Made by a program: the position numbers and the translations under genes. The notes beneath the pieces were generated by a model. The model was not told the origin of the DNA. It did no database searches and saw nothing but the letters and a program-made list of their open reading frames with translations. Source: Pseudomonadota bacterium (GTDB lineage: Bacteria > Desulfobacterota > Syntrophobacteria > Syntrophobacterales > Syntrophobacteraceae). Taken from it: 17,735 nucleotides of DNA. The stretch is taken from the NCBI GenBank assembly GCA_023416335.1, contig JAEZHY010000268.1, positions 1 through 17,735 of the forward strand, given 5' to 3'. Below, piece by piece: positions 14,925-17,735 of this stretch. The stretch's first letter is position 1, and every line of letters begins with the position of its first letter.

Positions 14925-15648
14925 TGTACCTCTCTCCCAGGTAGGCCCGGATTACCTCGGGGTTTGCCACCACTTCTTTGGGTGTGCCCTCGACGATCTT
15001 GCGGCCGGAATTGAGCACGATGACGCGGTCGGAAAGCTCCATGACAGCTTCCATGACGTGCTCCACCACGACTACCGTGATTCCGCTGTCGCGTACCTTG
15101 CGGATAAGATCCATCATATCCCGCAGTTCCACCCGGGTGAGCCCTGCCATCGATTCGTCGAGCATGAGCAACTCAGGTTCCATGGCAAGGGCCATGGAGA
15201 CCTCCAGCCTTTTCTTGTCGGAGATGGAGAGCGCCTGCGCATTGAAATTCCTCTTCCCGATCAGGCCGGTGAAGGCGAGGAACTCTTCGGCTTTGCGGCG
15301 CACTTCGGGCACACGGGTATGTCGCAGGAAGCCGCCGGTCATGACGTTTTCGAGGACCGTCATATCGCTTATGACCTGCACGATCTGGAAGGTGCGCACA
15401 ACGCCGAGTTTGCCGATCGCATGGGGCTTCCTGTTGGAAATGTCCTGCCCCTTGAAGATCACGCGCCCCTTGTCCAGGCGGTGGAAACCGGTGATGCAGC
15501 TGAAGAGCGTACTCTTCCCGGCGCCGTTGGGACCGATGATACTCACAATCTCTCCCCCATTCACCTGGAAGGAGACGTCCTCATTGGCCTGCACTCCGCC
15601 GAAATATTTGCTGACGCTTTGTACATCCAATAGCAGCGAAGCGATCAT
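14908..15648 (-). CDS. livG: Branched-chain amino acid ABC transporter ATP-binding protein LivG (degenerate signature motif)
   Basis: The chosen ATG (15648) overlaps the livM stop as ATGA and has GGAGGG upstream; the in-frame ATG at 15684 inside livM is less likely. The product has 246 residues. Walker A is GPNGAGKST (39-47), the Q-loop is VRTFQ (Q88), Walker B is LLMLDE (160-165) and the switch histidine is in VVVVEHVMEAVM. The long insert typical of LivG is present. The ABC signature is unusual: LSISDKKRLEVSMALA at 140-155, where most LivG proteins have LSYGQQRRLEIARAL, so the Gly of LSGGQ is Ser. Similar degenerate signatures occur, as far as I recall, in a subset of LivG-like proteins, so the protein is probably functional. 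Its partner LivF keeps a canonical signature. Confidence 0.95.
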   Translation of the reverse strand: MIASLLLDVQSVSKYFGGVQANEDVSFQVNGGEIVSIIGPNGAGKSTLFSCITGFHRLDKGRVIFKGQDISNRKPHAIGKLGVVRTFQIVQVISDMTVLENVMTGGFLRHTRVPEVRRKAEEFLAFTGLIGKRNFNAQALSISDKKRLEVSMALAMEPELLMLDESMAGLTRVELRDMMDLIRKVRDSGITVVVVEHVMEAVMELSDRVIVLNSGRKIVEGTPKEVVANPEVIRAYLGERYNAVRQ

Positions 15649-16670
15649 TTTTCCCTCCGGATCAGGTTGGATATGGATCCCCATACCCCTTTGGGCTGGT
15701 ACATGGAGATGACGGTGATCAGGGTACCGTAAACGATCATATCCACGCCGGTCCCCTTATAACCCAGCCATGCCCGGCTGTATTCCGAAAGCGGGATCAG
15801 TATGGCCGCACCGACAACCGGCCCCAGCACTGTACCGGCACCGCCGAGCATCGCCACGAGCACGATCTGGACCGAAATCGGCATGATCATAACGCTTTCC
15901 GGGTCGATATAGAGGATGTACTGCGCGTAGAAAGTCCCGGCCATCGAAGTGAGAAAAGCGCTGATCATGATCGCATAAAGCCGGTATCGCACCACGCTGA
16001 CTCCAAGGACCTGGGCGATTTCATGGCTTTCCTTGATTGCCCGGAAATAGTAGCCCATCTTGGATGTGGCTACCCAGTAGCATACGGCCACGGCCAGCAG
16101 CAGAAATATCAATATGATGTAGTAATAGGGCAGTTTGGAAGAGTGGAACATAAAATTGCCGAGGGATTCTTTCAGCATCGGGATCGTAAGGCCCTCCGCC
16201 GCCCCGACCAGCTTCCAGTTGTTGAAAACGATGCGGATGATTTCGCCGAAAGCGATTGTCGCGATGGCGAAATAATGCCCACGGAGATTCGAGCAAGGAT
16301 AGCCGATGGCGGCCGCAAGCATGGAGGAAATCACGCCGCCGACCAACAGCCCTATCCAGGGACTTACATTGAAAGTCAGAAGCAGGAACGAGGAGGCATA
16401 AGCCCCTATCCCGAAAAACGCCACCTGGCCGAAAGAAAACATCCCCGCATAGCCGCCGATTACGTTCCAGGCCACCCCGCACATGCCGGTCATAAAGGTG
16501 AGGATCAACACATGCTGTGCAAATGGGGAGGATACTACCAGGGGCAGCAGGAAGAGCACAACAAGGACGACCCCGCCAACGATCATTTGAATGCCGCTTA
16601 TGTCGCGCTTCGCCTCGGGTGTCAGCACGACTTCACCTGCGCTTGCCTGTTTACCGGATATATCGTGCAT
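15645..16670 (-). CDS. livM: Branched-chain amino acid ABC transporter permease LivM
   Basis: A 341-residue inner-membrane permease. After a polar N-terminus come about nine to ten hydrophobic segments, beginning IQMIVGGVVLVVLFLLPLVV. The LivM blocks GMCGVAWNVIGGYAGMFSFG and QVAFFGIGAYASS, then GHYFAIATIAFGEIIRIV, are present. The EAA-like loop YYFRAIKESHEIAQVLGVSV contacts an ATPase subunit. The frame opens at a GTG (16679), but the ATG at 16670 has the purine-rich GGGGGTGG at proper spacing and starts two bases after the livH stop (TAACCATG), so it is preferred. It forms the translocation pore with LivH. Confidence 0.95.
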   Translation of the reverse strand: MHDISGKQASAGEVVLTPEAKRDISGIQMIVGGVVLVVLFLLPLVVSSPFAQHVLILTFMTGMCGVAWNVIGGYAGMFSFGQVAFFGIGAYASSFLLLTFNVSPWIGLLVGGVISSMLAAAIGYPCSNLRGHYFAIATIAFGEIIRIVFNNWKLVGAAEGLTIPMLKESLGNFMFHSSKLPYYYIILIFLLLAVAVCYWVATSKMGYYFRAIKESHEIAQVLGVSVVRYRLYAIMISAFLTSMAGTFYAQYILYIDPESVMIMPISVQIVLVAMLGGAGTVLGPVVGAAILIPLSEYSRAWLGYKGTGVDMIVYGTLITVISMYQPKGVWGSISNLIRREK

Positions 16671-16672
16671 GG

Positions 16673-17530
16673 TTACCACCCCCTGAGACCTTGCGGCCTG
16701 ATCCAGACAGTGATCAGGTACATAATAAAGACGATGGCCAGCTTGTAGGCGGGATCGAAAAGATATCCGCCCAGGGTCTGGACCACTCCCACCAGGATAC
16801 CGGCTATGAAGGCCCCTTCGATGCTGCCGAACCCGCCGAGTGCCACGATACAGAAGCAGATCAGCCCGAAGGACCCTCCTACGAAAGGATAGATGTAATA
16901 ATGGGTCGCGAGAAGAGCTCCGGCCACGCCCACCAGGGCGGAGCCGATGGCAAAGGATAGCGAATTGATGCGCTCGGTGTTGATGCCCATGATAACGGCA
17001 GCCTCACGGTCCATTTCCACAGCCAGAATGGCCTTGCCGGTCCGGGTGCTCTTGAGGAACCAGAAGACCCCCACGGTGGTGAGAACGCTTCCGATCGAAC
17101 TTACAAACTTGGGAATGCTGAGCTTGACGCCTGAGATATCCCAGGTCCCGGACAGCAGCGTGTGCTCGACCGAACGGAAATTCGGGGTCCAGATAAGGGC
17201 CGCGAAGTTCGCGAGGAAAATGCTGACTCCGAACGTCACCACCAGCTGGGCCAGAGCCGGTCCCGTCATAACCTTACTAATGACGAAACGGTAGACGAAC
17301 ATGCCCAGCAGGAACAGCGCCACCGCATTGATCGGTATCGAAAAGAGGGGATCGACACCGGCCATTACGTAGAGCCAGTAGGAAATAAACATGCCGATCA
17401 TGAGGAATTCGCCGTGCGCAAAGTTGAGCACGTTCATAACCCCCCAGATCAAGGTGAGGCCGATAGCCAACAGCGAGTAGACCAGACCGATGAGCACGCC
17501 GTTGACAAGTTGCTGCGCTAATTGATCCAT
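16673..17530 (-). CDS. livH: Branched-chain amino acid ABC transporter permease LivH
   Basis: A 285-residue inner-membrane permease of normal length. It starts MDQLAQQLVNGVLIGLVYSL, followed by LLAIGLTLIWGVMNVLNFAH and GEFLMIGMF, the LivH signature. The loop EMDREAAVIMGINTERINSL is the EAA-like ATPase-contact segment. The end, YLITVWIRPQGLRGW, is also usual. GGAG lies eight bases before the ATG. It follows a substrate-binding protein gene with a strong hairpin in the 76-base gap and precedes livM with a two-base gap to the preferred livM start. Confidence 0.96.
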   Translation of the reverse strand: MDQLAQQLVNGVLIGLVYSLLAIGLTLIWGVMNVLNFAHGEFLMIGMFISYWLYVMAGVDPLFSIPINAVALFLLGMFVYRFVISKVMTGPALAQLVVTFGVSIFLANFAALIWTPNFRSVEHTLLSGTWDISGVKLSIPKFVSSIGSVLTTVGVFWFLKSTRTGKAILAVEMDREAAVIMGINTERINSLSFAIGSALVGVAGALLATHYYIYPFVGGSFGLICFCIVALGGFGSIEGAFIAGILVGVVQTLGGYLFDPAYKLAIVFIMYLITVWIRPQGLRGW

Positions 17531-17548
17531 GAGCCAACTCCGAGCTGT

Positions 17549-17581
17549 GCGCGGCCGGAGGCGAAAACGCCTCCGCCGCGC
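17549..17581 (-). promoter_or_regulatory. Long intercistronic hairpin between livK-like gene and livH
   Basis: GCGCGG, one bulged C, then CGGAGGCG (17549-17563) pairs with CGCCTCCG then CCGCGC (17568-17581) around the loop AAAA. That is a 14-bp GC-rich stem with a single bulge. It ends just upstream of the livH ribosome site and has no T-run. It most likely protects the 3' end of the binding-protein mRNA or partly attenuates transcription, so the binding protein is made in excess over the permeases. Confidence 0.75.
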
Positions 17582-17606
17582 TCAGGATGCGGGACTGAAG
17601 CCCGAG

Positions 17607-17735
17607 TTATTTACGGTCTTTCCAGGCCGGGAACGGCCAAACCAGGTCACGGCTGGCAGCGTCGAAAGGCCATACGGTGTAGTAGTTCTGATCCAGGATC
17701 TGTACCAGCATGGCAAGGGCATGGATGTTCTGGTG
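17607..17735 (-). CDS. Substrate-binding protein of the Liv transporter, C-terminal end only
   Basis: The last 42 residues are visible, HQNIHALAMLVQILDQNYYT then VWPFDAASRDLVWPFPAWKDRK and a TAA. The HQN.H start and the VWPFD...PFP.W end match the C-terminus of periplasmic binding proteins of the hydrophobic amino acid uptake (HAAT, LivK-like) family. Location directly upstream of livH in the same orientation supports this. The 5' part lies beyond the window. Which ligand it binds (leucine-type amino acids, or an amide or other compound, as some HAAT proteins do) cannot be decided from this end. Confidence 0.85.
   Translation of the reverse strand, partial: HQNIHALAMLVQILDQNYYTVWPFDAASRDLVWPFPAWKDRK

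Noticed and set aside
14908..15684. Degenerate LivG signature as evidence of a dead gene
   Set aside because: Walker A, Walker B, Q-loop and switch histidine are intact and the frame is full length, so loss of function is unlikely.

Overview
The window looks like a chromosomal segment of a Gram-negative bacterium. It encodes a tripartite RND efflux pump with a lipobox-bearing periplasmic adaptor, a Liv-type branched-chain amino acid ABC transporter and a c-di-AMP (ydaO-yuaA class) riboswitch. It also carries a probable PEP-CTERM-type surface protein and several dispersed palindromic intergenic repeats. That mix fits a Deltaproteobacterium/Desulfobacterota-type organism best, but the assignment is inference from gene content, not a database match. 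No rRNA, tRNA, CRISPR array, complete insertion sequence or phage module is visible.

Layout, left to right. Positions 1-2208 (+ strand) hold the 3' part of a cardiolipin synthase/phospholipase D gene, an inverted repeat, a stand-alone FRG-domain protein gene and a strong intrinsic terminator. A small secreted glycine-rich protein (2235-2531, -) converges on that terminator. Positions 2532-3256 are non-coding and unusually rich in perfect hairpins. From 3257 to 8336 (-) lies a compact tetR-adaptor-RND pump operon, with a promoter and two perfect palindromes just upstream of the regulator. Next come an AT-richer SAM-dependent methyltransferase gene and an MBL-fold hydrolase gene (both -).

Positions 10954-12409 (-) form a potassium-uptake locus: a promoter, a c-di-AMP riboswitch, a decayed remnant of the KtrB/TrkH channel gene and an intact TrkA/KtrA-type regulatory subunit. 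On the + strand, a truncated PEP-CTERM-like protein (12813-13196) and a conserved protein of unknown function (13287-14081) follow. The right end (14220-17735, -) is a livK-livH-livM-livG-livF operon, with livK cut by the window edge and a long hairpin between livK and livH.

How the parts work together. TetR probably represses its own promoter and so the efflux pump, which must borrow an outer-membrane channel encoded elsewhere. The riboswitch would switch off potassium uptake at high c-di-AMP, but the channel gene it should control is broken, leaving only the cytoplasmic gating subunit. A palindromic repeat with the core CTTGGGAACC occurs at three intergenic sites, including one 32-bp element present as identical inverted copies about 3.5 kb apart. 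I do not see a clear new multi-gene system. The most informative signals are the riboswitch sitting above a gene relic, the repeat family and the hairpin-dense stretch.
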